Source: Maratus speciosus
Taxonomy: Eukaryota > Arthropoda > Arachnida > Araneae > Salticidae
Reading direction: 5' to 3'
NCBI GenBank assembly: GCA_963932465.1
Contig: OZ010786.1
Span: 442,296,619-442,360,618, forward strand
Length of the DNA: 64,000 bases
Part shown: positions 43,623 through 56,460 of the stretch, in pieces
Numbering within the stretch: the stretch's first letter is position 1
How the letters are laid out: every line of letters begins with the position of its first letter
Notes under the pieces: model-generated
What the model was told of the DNA's origin: nothing
What the model saw: the letters and a program-made list of their open reading frames with translations, nothing else
The model's database searches: none
Program-made: the position numbers and the translations under genes

Positions 43623-45458
43623 CGCCGCGCCAAACTCCTATCAATGATAAAAAAAAAGATATATTTGCCTTTATTATTACAGAAAAAGTGCACGAATAAG
43701 ATCTTTAAATAAGGATACTATTCGAATTTAATGGAGGATTTTTTGTCCCGGTTTTAATCAACCCCTGCAAAACCGATTACATTTGAAGCTTCAGCATTTT
43801 AAAGACATGTCAATTGCTCTTTAATCATAGTTCAATAGCAGGGACTCACTACATGCAACAAAAATTCCAGATGTGTGGTAGATGTCTCCAGCCATCGATC
43901 ACTCACAGACACACAAACTTATTTCTTTTATAAAAATGTATTTAATTCTTATGCGATTGAAATAACATTTGCCCTCTCCGATTATATAATTTCTGCAAAC
44001 TCATATTCTGTAATATAATGCGTTAAGCATTTTGTTCATTACTTTAATATCACATCAGCTTTAGCAGAAAGTGGACACGTGTTTCCGCACGTAAAAAAGC
44101 TCACGTGTTTCCCTAATTAAATTATTCATGTTTATACAAAACACATAAAACAGTTATTAGCGGAATTTTAAGTAAAATATTAACATCTTTGAGCTTTAAA
44201 AATGAAAATTTAAGAAGTCTTTAAAATTTTGGAGAGTATTTTTACAATTGCGTTTTCATGGATAAATTTTAAAACAGAATATCTTTATTGCTGCCTTTTT
44301 GTAAAGTTAAATATTCTAAGTATGAGTATTTTCGAAAAATGAATGCATAATTCACAAACTTTGTATAAATTTTGATGCATCGAATATAAGATGCAAGCCG
44401 CTGAATACGAAATCTTTGTGAATTGTTTTATCATTTTTGAAATGTTATTGTTTGGAATTTTATTTAAAAATCCAAAAATTGAAACTTTACATTTTTTTCT
44501 ATAATTTCAAAAAGTGAATAAATTGGTCTTTTCTATTTTTTGCTTTCGTCATCATCTGCTAAGTTTCAATTTTCTTATAATTGCCGAAAAGTCAGTAAAG
44601 GTTTACTGTGAAACATGAAAACTTTTTTTTTCTTCTGTCTGTCTATCTGTTAGTGGGTTTGTCTGTTAGTCTGTCTGTCTATCTGTTCCGCGATATCTGC
44701 CGCAGAAAGCATCCTATTAGCTTGAAATTCAGTGGGAACGTTGGTACCCGGATTTAGCTTTATTGTTTTTTGTTACTTTTGGTTCATTCGTTCGGAAAAC
44801 ATAGAACATTTTATTTTGCGCCATAATGCTTTGCTATGACAATTGTGACGATTTTTGAATTATACTTTGTTGGAAGGAAAGTCTCATATTATTAAAGAAT
44901 TTAAATGGTAAATTATGGAGGATGGAATTTCCCAATAAGAGTCCAAAATTATTCCTATTAGTTTGAAATTTTATCATTACATTTGTCACAGCTTTTAAAG
45001 TGGGTGTAAAACTTAAGGGAGGATTTTATATATCTGTTCCAATAAAATAAAGCATTTTCTTTGATAAATTTACTTCTTTTAAATGTAAATAATTCATTTC
45101 TTTCAGTTCCCTTTATCAGTTACCTAACAACTGTATTTCATCTAAAAATATCGCAAATGAGAAAATATATGTGGTTGTTTGGAGAGAAATCAATGTCAAA
45201 AGGAATGAATTAATGCCGTTGAGTCATTGGATATACATGGATTTTAACCGGGAAATGAAGTGAGGCTATTTTTATTTATTTTATTCAAATATTTTGTTTA
45301 TGAATTCATAATTTCAGTATTCCTATAAAGTATCAATTGACATTTTTCTATAAAATTTAAGAAGCTTTCTTTATCGTTGCCAAGAAATTCAAAACTCGGA
45401 ATAATAATTTCTCCGACACAGTTAATTCTACTTAAAAATATTTTCACGTGAAAAAGGA

Positions 45459-45459
<1 letters not shown>

Positions 45460-45520
<61 letters not shown>
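45460..45520. repeat. (AAT)n microsatellite, copy A
   Basis: About 20 AAT triplets. The same tract in copy B (59450-59486) is shorter (about 12), so the tracts have diverged in length since duplication. Confidence 0.97.
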
Positions 45521-45523
<3 letters not shown>

Positions 45524-45803
45524 CATGAATAACGATGTCTTATTGGAAATAAAACGGAAATACAGAAAGCAGAGGAATTTCATGTCACATACCGAAAACA
45601 AAGCGAATAAGCGTTGATGTTGAAATAAAAGGGCCTTGTGATGTGATATTAATTTTCATTATTTAAAAAAATTATCAATACTTCACGTTTTATCTTTTGC
45701 ACACGGATAACACAAAAGTTTAATTTTTAATTTAAAATTTAAATTTAAAAAAACTTTTGAAAAGCAACTGGATCGTAAATGTCAAAATTGTTCACTACAA
45801 AAT

Positions 45804-46531
45804 TATCCATGACCAAAATGACATCATTATGTCAGGATATAAATATTTTCATTCTTAAAAACTAAAAAATTGACTAGATTGCCTGAAAAAATATTTTTGA
45901 CGTATTTTAATTCTTAAAGCCACCTCATTTAAGAAAATATGAATGAAAATTATTTTCTTTTTTTTTTAAAAGGAAATAACATTTTCGTTCATAAAACATC
46001 AACTTTTATTATGACTGTGTCAAAGCGCATCATTTTCTCTCCACCAGTATAGTATTAAGGCTCGGAAGTTCGAAGTATATTGGTGGACACGTCTGTAAGT
46101 CGTAATTTGGTTACGGGATTTTAATTCCACGTTTATTTTATCTTTAAAACTGCAGACATATTTTGTCATTTTTAATAATAGCTTTTTTAAATATTTTTGC
46201 TATAATGGATTTTTGTAAAGTCTTATAGGATGCAATAAGTACATATTCAAATTTCAGAAATTCCACCTAAAATACTTGTAGCAGTAGTATTCTCCCACCG
46301 TTGTTTTTAAGGTTCCATACATAAAAAGTTAAAAACGGAACCATTATAAGATCACTCCTGTGTCTGTTTGTCCGTTTGTCACAGCTATTTTACTCAGAAA
46401 AAATGGAACGTGGAAAATTCAAATTGGGAGAAGTAAGAAAGACTATTGACTCACATACTTACAAATTATTAACCATTTACAAATATTTTTAGGAAAAATG
46501 TAGAGGGGCTAATTACGTAACTTGAAAAAAA

Positions 46532-46562
<31 letters not shown>

Positions 46563-49396
46563 GTATACCGTGTGAAAGTTTTCGTAACGCTTAACTCAAA
46601 AATACATTTCTTTTAAGTTTACGTATTATATATTAAAAAATATCGTCGAAAATGTAGTGCAAAAATATGTCCCCCCCCCCCCTTTTATTTCCGAATCTAC
46701 TGAAACTAAAATTATGAAAAAAATAGAGGTAGTAGACATTAATATAAACCTTGCAGGAAAATTATAGGGATTACTCTAGGTAACATAATTTTCGAGAAAA
46801 TCGCATTTTTCCGTTACACACAAATTTTGATTTTCGGACATTCAGCAAAGGCATTGAGGAGCGCTGGTGGTACCTATCGTAGCAGAAGTATAAAAGCATT
46901 GCTGATAATGATTTTTGAAAAATATCGTCTGTAATTAGCCGAGATATTTACCCTTAAAGATACAGACGGTTTGGACATACATAATGAGAGGGGCTGCGTA
47001 TTCTATGTACCATCGGCTTTTAAAGCCTAGATAACAACTTTTAATGATACATTTGTGTAATACAATGCCCAGTAAGCGTATAAACATAAATACCATGGGA
47101 TTCGCTACTAGTTTGCATTGAGTAGATCTCTCAATACGCCTCCCGTGTCTTTAAAAGTTAATTAAAAACAATTCTGGAAAAACGCGGCACGGACCAAAGC
47201 GGCGTTGCTACTTTGTGACCTCCTTTGAAGCGCACTTAGCAAAATGCAAAGTTTAAACTTTGAACAAGGTTTTTGTTTTAGCTACACGTTAAAAAGAAAA
47301 GACTATTACGACGTTGACATTAGTTTTATGAAATTACAAATGAGTTTTAAATATTCACTACTTTTATTGTAAGTGCCGAATTAAGTTCATCATAAACAGA
47401 AGAACTATACAGAATAACAATATTTGGTATTATTTAGTGTTCATATCTCTTGGAACTTTTACGGTATACCCATTCATATTTTTCGAGTATATATACAGCT
47501 GTACCAAACCCTACGTTGCATTGTTTTTTAAACAGTCTTATTTTTCTATAAGTAACGAGTTTTTTAATAATGCAGTTAATAATTCATCTATTTATTGTAC
47601 GGAACCCTTTGAGCGCGAGTAATACTCGTACTTGACCGTTTATTTTATTTTACGAAGAAAGATTCGTCGATTTCCACGATTTACTTGGCCCTTATTTTTT
47701 CGATGGTTGCACTTTCTTTTTCTCAATTGTGTATAATAATTGGGACAAAATTTCCCATTTTTTGTAAGTGAGGTATGTCAAGACCATACAAAAGAGACAT
47801 TCCGTATTGTCCGCATAAAATGTCATGAAGAATTGGTTAATTATATATGTTTGTAATTATGAAAAGAGAAATGTTTTGCTTAATTAATATATTTATCTTT
47901 CGTTTAATGAAACGAACTCACGGGTATCACAGCTTGTAGTCTATTTTAAAAAAAAATCATTCAAATGATCATGCCATTTTAACACCTGGCGGATTTTTTT
48001 ATAAATAAGATACTTTGGTGCTTTGTGTGTAATATGGATATAATTAAGTTCATAAATATTAAATATTAAATTTAATGTCTACTGGGGTAAGATAAATAGA
48101 AAATTTTAATTTTAAAATAAGGCATTTTCAAAGGTAAAGTATTATATCAATTTCGTTTGCAAAGATTAAGCATATTAAATCAAGCGCATGGATTAATTCT
48201 TAGTTAGAAGCAAGAAAATGAAAATCTTTGTTATTTTGATTATTTATTCATCAATGTACTAACTACTAAACTATTAACTACAAAAACTAAAACTTAAAGT
48301 TCTTCAATCATTTTGCTAAAAGCCGTCTGTCACTACAAATTCTTAAATGCTTTATTTTCTTTATTTTATCGCAAAATTTCTGTGATTGACTAAGCCATTT
48401 TTCTTTGATGGTGGTATTTGGTAGTAATAATTTCATAGGTATTTATTTTGCCAAACACAACATCTGTCGGTAAAGGATTAAGTTGAGGATTGTTATTAAT
48501 ATTTATCATGAATTACCGCAACTCGAAAGGACACTGTGAATTAATTTATGAATTAAGCAGGATTGAAACAAGAGCAAATTTCCACCAGTAAAACATAACA
48601 GCATTTTTCACTTTTGTTCTATATATATTGCAATCTATCTGAAATATATCAACAACAACTATAAAATAATTGGTATAATACATGAACTAAAAACGTAGGA
48701 TTAAATGTTTAACTATTTAAAATAATAAACAAAAAGGTGTCAAACCTATCAACATTCAGAACACCAAGAATAAAAAAAATGACCATTCTTTTAAAAATCA
48801 AATTATAAAGAAAATTTATATTTTCACTGTGAAAATTATACCAGCCAAAACGAAAGAGAATAAAAATAATTTCAGTGAGACACAAAATGAAATCGTAGAA
48901 ATTTATTTAATATTTCAAGACAAATATAAAATCCCGAAACTTTTGAATAATTCTGACATTAAAGACTAAGCACGAAGTAGAGAATAAAATACACACAATT
49001 AAAATGAAAAATTGAGTTTGTGTTCCAAGGAATGCTTTTACGTGTTTAGTTTTGGTTAGAAGGGAGTATGAATTTAATATCCGCGTCTTCTAGGGCAAGT
49101 GTAACATAAAATAAAATTGAAAAAAGTCATTTGTGAAATGTAGAATTTAATTTCGTTTACGAAGATTTTTCTAAGTATCTCCACGAATTTCTTGCGTGAA
49201 TCGTAAAATTTAATAACATTGGTTGTTTTGCGGCACTTCTTTTTATTATTTAATCAGCAATAGAATGAATAGATTATAATATTTAAAATATTGTTATCGG
49301 GTTTAACTATTTATGTTTCAATTAGTGATGGTCAGAATTTATGATTTTATATTCCAATCAATGATTTGGGCATCCGCAAATGCACAGCTTCCAACC

Positions 49397-49431
<35 letters not shown>

Positions 49432-49793
49432 CGATTTTACTCGTATCATATAAACATGATACTTATCTTAAGCACCAGCAGACCCACATTATGTACAAAA
49501 TGAAGAAATCATGGTTTTTTGCAATCGTACAATCGAGATGGAAGAGTGGAAGGTCAGGCTGTCATCCATTGGAATGTTTCCCGAAGCATAAATAATTGAA
49601 GCCTATAGATGCACCATATTCCACTAGTTAGAGGTGATCTATGTGCGGGCAGTCGCTGCGTAGTAAAATGTACCACTAGATATTTTTTATTAGAACAAAT
49701 GATGAAGATTCAGAAGAAAAAAAACACTCCAGGTGGCGTGGTTTAATTAAGCAACTCAATAATTGTCAACTTCCACCTCTCCTAGCCATGCAT
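45804..49793. other. Spacer between duplication copies, no gene seen
   Basis: AT-rich. It contains a T-run at about 46537-46562, a C-run at about 46671-46682, and an (AT)n run at 49402-49427. The patch 46310-46400, with inverted 'ggttccatac' / 'cggaacc' words and 'gtctgtttgtccgtttgtc', resembles a repeat type widespread in arthropods. No protein recognised. Confidence 0.5.
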
Positions 49794-50227
49794 TTTTTAT
49801 GCGTGCCTGTAAAAGAAATGTAACTGCTATGCACTTTGTTTTCAATTTAAAAAATGCTATTGTGTATCTCAATAACCTATAGTAATTTTGGTGAAATTTA
49901 ATTAAATAATTTGTTGAAATTTAATTAAATAATTTGTTGAAATTTAATTAAATAATTTGTTGAAATTTAATTAATTTGAAATTTGTGTTAAAATCTCTGT
50001 TTTTTAATAACAATCTTTTCGCTATCTTTAGTGGCCCTGTAAAAAATGCATAATTTATACGTTCGTCAAATTATAATTTAATAGAATTGTCAAAAAAAAT
50101 TTAGGCAAAGTTTTAGCTCAATTAGATAACTGAAAGTAGTTTAAAATTGTCTTGCAAGGTTTGAACTCGTTTTTATGTGGCCTTGCAAAAAATGCGTTAC
50201 TGCTACGTTCCATAAATTATATTAATA

Positions 50228-50256
50228 CTAGAAAAGTTGCCCGTCAAAAATGACGG
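50228..50256 (-). terminator. Helitron 3' terminus: hairpin plus CTAG
   Basis: Six-bp G+C-rich stem (50241-50246 with 50251-50256) and 4-nt loop, then 9 nt, then CTAG. In Helitrons this structure marks the end of rolling-circle strand transfer. Confidence 0.85.
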
Positions 50257-50984
50257 AAATTTAGATATAAAGATATATACAACTCATGTGCAAAAATATG
50301 AGTTTTTCTCGCTTGTTCCGCAGTGATAGATGAAAATAACACATTTTAAGAACGCAACACATTTGTGAAAAACCGTGTACAGTAGACCACTAATCTGCAC
50401 AGTTTGGTTCCAAGTAGTGTGCGGATTTGAGGCTTTTTGCGGTCATGTCTATTTAATCTTTGTTTACATTTTTTTAATTCATATATTGGACAATTTAGAT
50501 TGGAAATTCTCAAAAACAAATAAATTACATACTTGAAGTAAGGTAAAAACTATTAAACTATAGTATATGATTTAATAAAATGGTATTATGTGGTATTATT
50601 ATACGCGTGTGCTTCACGATCTTGGTGAAATTGGCTGCAACTTGTCATAATCATAATTGTGTGGACCGCTATAGCAAAGAAGTAACCAGTTTTTAATAAA
50701 ATTTCTGATATACAGTAGTTTACAAAAACTTGTGTAAAATTGCCGGCCGTTCTGATGTTATGTCAGTCCTATGAATATGGTAACCCGGCTATTGTTATTT
50801 ATTTATTAATTAATAACTTGTTTATTTACTTTTATTTTCTTTTTTTACTTATATAAACTGTTTTGTTCTATAGTTATTAATTAAACTTTTATTTATTTAT
50901 AGTTATTACCTTTTCAAAATGATAGCAAATAATTTAAATATATATATGTAACTGGTATTTGAAAGCGAGTTTTTGCCAAATTGG

Positions 50985-52235
50985 TGTCAGACACAAAAAC
51001 ACGCCAAACCCGATGCGTTTATGAAATCTGTGCAGAAATTACTTCTGTTTATTTATAAAAATGGGTAGATAGTTTTTTTTTACATTACATAAATTGCATA
51101 CATATGGAACAAATTTGTTGTGAGTATGAAACAGTAAATAGGTAGTCAGAAAATACGTTGGCAAACTTCTTTCTCGCCAAGAAACTTTTCTCTGAAGTAC
51201 TGTACATAAGCGATGATTATAGGAAATGCATTTTTAATTATGATATGCGCTTTTATGTTTCACTATATTTATGCATACTATACTGTGTGTACAAATGCTA
51301 TAGTTCATATACAGGGCTACACAAAGGAATTCGTAAGGGTTACTAAGTATGAGAGTAAATTGCTTAAAGGTGGTTTCTAAAGGAGTTATGCATTTTTACG
51401 ATGAACTGCATTTAGTTTACTAAGAAATGTTTATTGAATATAGATAAAATGATATACAGGGTCATGCAAAGAATTGGATACATAACCGTCTATGTATGAT
51501 AATATCTGGAAATGTTTTTTCAGTAGTTTTAAGAGTGTTTTAGTTTGAATTAAATTTTAGCTAAATAGTGGCGTGTAATAACGATACTATTGGCTATGGA
51601 CGGTAACAGCTAAAATCAATTTTTTAAATTTTTTATGCGTTTTCTAAAATGTTTACTTAGTTATCTTATTTACTTTATTTCAGTAAATAACGAAGTTTTG
51701 ATAAAGTATTCAGGAAGTGTTGGAAAGTGTTTCATATTCTATGCTTAACGCATGCTTTTTCTTTCTTGTTTAGACTTATTTTGCATTTATTTTATTATTA
51801 TTTTTTTAGTCTTAAACTGCTTTATAGAAACTTTAATATTTAATGTTTAAACTTTTGCTGCCACCCACCTTAAATATAGTACAAACTATAGCGCAGATAG
51901 CACAAAATAATAGCCAATTTGGTACTTTTCCACTATAGAGGCTTTGGCGTTTTTAAAAAAAGCCTGGTGTAATTCGGGCATCAAAAAGTGAGATTTGTTG
52001 TCAAATCATATAAACAGTTATGAAAACAAACTTGATGAGCTTTTTTTGTTTTTTTATATATGTATTGATGTTTTTTATGTACAAATTACTTCTGCTTTTG
52101 TATAAAATTAGGTAACTGGCTTTTTTATGTTAAATAAATCGTATAAATATCGAAAATAATGCGTGTGTACATAAAATGAAACAGTGGATAGGTTCCCGGA
52201 AAATATGTTGCCAAATTTCCTTTTTCGCCAAGGCA
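50985..52235. repeat. Diverged direct repeat of about 1.04-kb period in the Helitron
   Basis: 'gaaacagtaaataggtagtc' with 'agaaaatacgttggcaaa' at about 51129 recurs as 'gaaacagtggataggttccc' with 'ggaaaatatgttgccaaa' at about 52177. Upstream 'gaaattacttctgtttat' pairs with 'caaattacttctgctttt'. The part at 51.3-51.9 kb is also related to 14.9-16.0 kb. Confidence 0.6.
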
Positions 52236-52759
52236 TCTATACTGGAAAAAAAACTAATGAACATTAAAATCGCCCAGTTAGGATCTCAGAAAGTACAGCG
52301 TCGTCTGTTGGTGGTTATTTTATCAGTAGCATCGGGAGGAAGATGTAAGGATGTACATTTTTGTGTATTACATTTTAAATTCTTACCCATAGATTTTGAA
52401 ACAAATGGGTAAGTGTGATCACAGATCGCACAGAGGGTTCCCATTAATATTCCATTAAAAATACTTTATACTTTTGAAAAATCTGATTCGCAACCAGGGA
52501 CGCACTCTATTCTAAACAAACCTCTATCCGAACGAAACACCGTTTTATATACTATCCGAAGATATATTAGTCAAGAGGATTAGGCCGATAACACCCGAGA
52601 TAAGAAGGGGCCCCTGGCGGCAAAAAGTGGAATAAATATGTAAGGCTATAGTGCATAATATGAAAGAATGGCCAAAGGGGTGTCGGGTAAAGTTGGAAAA
52701 GTGCTCCCCGGGTGAAAAGGGAGGAGATTAGAAAATTTGCTTAAAATACACAAGTTAGA

Positions 52760-55700
52760 GCCAATAGGAGTAAATAAAATAAGACTTTTTTTTAAATTTT
52801 ATGATTTGCCGTATGGTCAGAGGTATTCAGCTGTACGTATGCAAAAATCCATGTCTCAAACTTAATTAGGGGCTCTCTTAGAAATAATTGCTTAAAATAC
52901 ATATGTGGTAGCTCAAAGGGTTAAACGTAACACTTTTTCAAGATTTTATGATTTGTCGCCTGGCTTCAGGTGTTCTGCTATAAGTATGCAAAATTTAAAA
53001 TCTTCAATTTAATACGGGGCTCAGTTAGAAAGAATTGTTTAAAATACACATGTGGGAGCCCAAAGGGTTAAATGTACGATTTTTTTCAAAATTTTATGAT
53101 TTGCCGTATGATGTGTGGTGTTCAGCCATAACTATGCAAAAATTTCACGTCTAAAACCTAAATAAGGACTCACTTAGAAAGAATTGTTTAAAATACATAT
53201 GTGGGAGCCCAAAAGGTTAAATGTACGACTTTTTCAAAATTTTATGGTTTGTTATTTGATGTGAGATGTTCAGCTATAAGTATGCAAAATTTCACGCCTC
53301 CAACCTAATTAGGCGCTCACTTAGAAAGAGTTGTTTAAAATACACATGTGGGAACCCAAAGGGTTAAATGTACGGATTTTTCAAAATTGGTTTGTCATTT
53401 GATGTGAGGTGTTCAGCTATAAGTATGCAAAACTTCACGCCTCCAACCTAATTAGGGGCTCACTTAGAAAGAATTGTTTAAAATACACACGTGTGAGCTC
53501 AAAGGGTTAAATGTACGACTTTTTCAAAATTTTATAGTTTGTTATTTGACGTGAGGTGCTCAGCTATAAGTATGCAAAATTTCACGCCTCCAACCTAATT
53601 AGGGACTCACTTAGAAAGAATTGGTTAAAATACACACGTGGGAGACCGAAGGGTTAAATGTACGGTTTTTTCAAAATTTTATTGTTTGTCCTTTGATGTG
53701 AGGTGTTCAGCTATAAGTATTCAAAATTTAACGCCTCCAACCTAATTAGGGGCTCACTTAGAAAGAATTGTTTAAAATACACATGTGGGAGCCCGAAGGG
53801 TTAAATGTGCAGCTTTTTCAAAATTTTATGATTTGTCGCATGATGTGTTTGTGTTCAGCTATAACTATACAAAAATTTTTCGCCTCCAACCTAAATAAAG
53901 GCTCACTTAGAATGAATTGTTTCAAATATACCTGTGGGAGCCCAAGGGTGAAATGTACGACTAAACGGAAGTTTTATAGTTTGTCATATGATGTGAGGTG
54001 TTCAGCTATAAGTATTCAAAATTTCACGCCTTCAACCTAATTAGGGACTCACTTAGAAATAATTGTTTAAAATACACATGTGGAAGCCCAAAGGATTAAA
54101 TGTACGACTTTTTCAAAATTTTATGGTCTGTCATTTGATGTGAGGTGTTCATCTATAAGTATGCAAAATTTCACGAATCCAACCAAATTAGGGGCTCACT
54201 TAGAAAGAGTTGTTTCAAATACACATGTGGGAGCCCAAGGGTTAAATGTACGACTAAAGAGAAATTTTATGGTTTGTCATTTGATGTGAGGTGTTCACCT
54301 ATAAGTATTCAAAATTTCACGCCTCCAACCTAATTAGGGGCTCACTTCGAAATAATTGTTTAAAATACACATGTGGAAGCCCAAAGGGTTAAATGTAGAA
54401 CTTTTTCAAAATTTTATGGTTTGTCATTTGATGTGAGGTGTTCTGCTATAAGTACGCAAAATTTCACGCCTCCAACCTAATTAGGTGCTCACTTAGAAAC
54501 AGTTGTTTAAAATACATATGTGAGAGCCCAAAGCATTAAATGTACGGATTTTTCAAAATTGGTTTGTCATTTGATGTGAGGTGTTCAGCTATAAGAATGC
54601 AAAATTTCACGCCTCCAACCTAATTAGGGGCTCACATAGAAAGAAATGTTTAAAATACACGTGTGGGATTTCAAAGGGTTAAATATACGACTTTTTGAAA
54701 ATTTTATGTTTTGTCATTTGATGTGAGTTGTTCAGCTATAAGTATGCAAAATTTCACGCCTCCAACCTAATTAGGGGCTCACATAAAAAGAAATTTGATG
54801 TGAGTTGTTCAGCTATAAGTATGCAAAATTTGACGGCTCTAACCTCATTAGGGGCTCACTAAGAAAGAATTGTTTAAAATACCCATGTGGGAGCCCAAAG
54901 GGTTAAATGTTTCAAAATTGGTTTGTCATTTTATGTGAGATGTTCAGCTATAAGTATGCAAAATTTCACGATTCCGACCTCATTAGGGACGCACTAAGAA
55001 AGAATCGTTTAAAATACACATGTGGGTGCCCAAAGAGTTAAATGTAAGACATTTTGAAAATTTTATGGTTTGTCATTTGAAGTGAGTTGTTCAGCTATAA
55101 GTATGTAAAATTTCTCGCTTCCAACCTATATAGGGGCTCACTTAGAAAAAATTGTTTAAACTACACATGCGGGGGCGGGTCAAATGCACGGATTTTTCAA
55201 AATTTTATGGTTTGTCATTTGATGTGAGGTGTTCAGCTATGAGTATGTAAAATTTCACGCCTCCAACCTAATTAGGGGCTCTCTTAGAAAGAATTGTTTC
55301 AAATACACATGTGGGGGCCCAAAGGGTTAAATGTACGAATAAAAAGAAATTTTATGGTTTGTCATTTGATGTGAGGTGTTCAGCTATAAGTATGCAAAAT
55401 TTCAGGCCTCCAACCTAATTAGGAGCTCACTTAGAAATAATTGTTTAAAATACACATGTGGGATCTGGAAGGGTTAAATGTACGGCTCTTTAAAAATTTT
55501 ATGGTTTCTCATTTGATGTGATGTGTTCAGCTATAAGTATGCAAAATTTCACACCTCCAACCTCATTAGGGGCTCACTTGGAAATAATTGTTTAAAATAC
55601 ACATATGGGAGCCCAAAGGGTTAAATGTACGGCTTTTTCAAAATTTTATGTTTTGTCATTTGGCGTGAGGTGTTCAGCTATAAGTATGCAAAATTTCACG

Positions 55701-56460
55701 CCTCCAACCTAATTAGGTGTTCACTTAGAAAGAGTTGTTTTAAATACACATGTGGGAGCCCAAAGGGTTAAATGTACGGATTTTTCAAAATTGGTTTGTC
55801 ATGTGATGTGAGGTGTTCAGCTGTAAGTATGCAAAATTTCACACCTCCAACCTCATTAGGGGCTCACTTGGAAATAATTGTTTAAAATACACATATGGGA
55901 GCCCAAAGGGTTAAATGTACGACTTTTTCAAAATTTTATGTTTTGTCATTTGGCGTGAGGTGTTCAGCTATAAGTATGCAAAATTTCACGCCTCCAACCT
56001 AATTAGGTGTTTACTTAGAAAGAGTTGTTTTAAATACACATGTGGGAGCCCAAAGTGTTAAATGTACGGATTTTTCAAAATTGGTTTGTCATGTGATGTG
56101 ATGTGTTCAGCTATAAGTATGCAAAATTTCACACCTCCAACCTCATTAGGGGCTCACTTGGAAATAATTGTTTAAAATACACATATGGGAGCCCAAAGGT
56201 TAAATGTACGACTTTTTCAAAATTTTATGATTTCTTGTTTGATGTGTGGTGTTCAGCTATAATTATGCCAAATTTCACGCCTCCAACCTAATTAGGGACT
56301 CACTTAGAAAGAATTGTTTAAAATACACATGTGGGAGCCCAGAGGGTTAAATGTACGACTTTTTCAAAATTTTATGCTTTTTCATTTGATGTGAGGCGTT
56401 CAGCTATAAGTATGAAAAATTTCACGCCTCCAACCTAATTAAGGTTCACTTATAAAGAAA
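52760..56460 (-). repeat. 147-bp satellite array, about 26 units, inside the Helitron
   Basis: The unit contains 'gtgaggtgttcagctataag', 'tatgcaaaatttcacgcctc', 'caacctaattaggggctcac' and 'caaagggttaaatgtacg'. Unit landmarks recur every 143-149 bp from about 52828 to 56399, with one short unit near 54806. The first units (52.8-53.1 kb) are the most diverged. Short open frames of 60-90 codons throughout are array artefacts. Confidence 0.97.
55551..56220 (-). repeat. 290-bp higher-order (dimer) repeat in the satellite
   Basis: 'acacctccaacctcattagg' recurs at about 55551, 55841 and 56131. Each 290-bp block consists of one 'cctcattagg...cttggaaataatt' unit and one 'cctaattaggtgttcactta' unit, and the blocks are almost identical, indicating recent dimer amplification. 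Confidence 0.88.

Larger units (their letters stand above)
41737..43627. mobile_element. Non-autonomous Transib element with RSS-like ends (1,881 bp)
   Basis: The element is 41742-43622, flanked by identical GC-rich 5-bp duplications CGCCG (41737-41741 and 43623-43627). Both ends start CACAGTGGGACGTTTTGA and stay near-identical for 39 bp. CACWATG/CACAGTG-type ends plus a 5-bp G+C-rich target duplication are the Transib signature (the transposon superfamily from which RAG1 derives). No RAG1-like catalytic core is visible; the only small frame, 43198-43383, has no recognised domain. The left half of the interior holds four or five diverged units of about 150 bp. Its right three quarters are duplicated at 49.8-57.6 kb. 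Confidence 0.88.
42219..45803 (+). repeat. 3.58-kb direct segmental duplication, copy A
   Basis: Nearly identical (about 96% or more by eye) to copy B (49794-50227 joined to 56624-59768), same orientation. It begins inside the Transib element ('tttttatgcgtgcctgt') and ends at 'ttcactacaaaa'. It covers the Transib right part, a 'ctgtctgtctatctgttag' tract at 44636-44690, and an (AAT)n run. Copy A lacks both Helitron insertions found in B and so acts as the empty-site reference. Confidence 0.95.

Noticed and set aside
53768..54333. Overlapping frames with recurrent CFKYTCGSPRVKCTT-like peptides
   Set aside because: The repetition comes from the 147-bp satellite; stops recur in most units and no single frame runs through the array.
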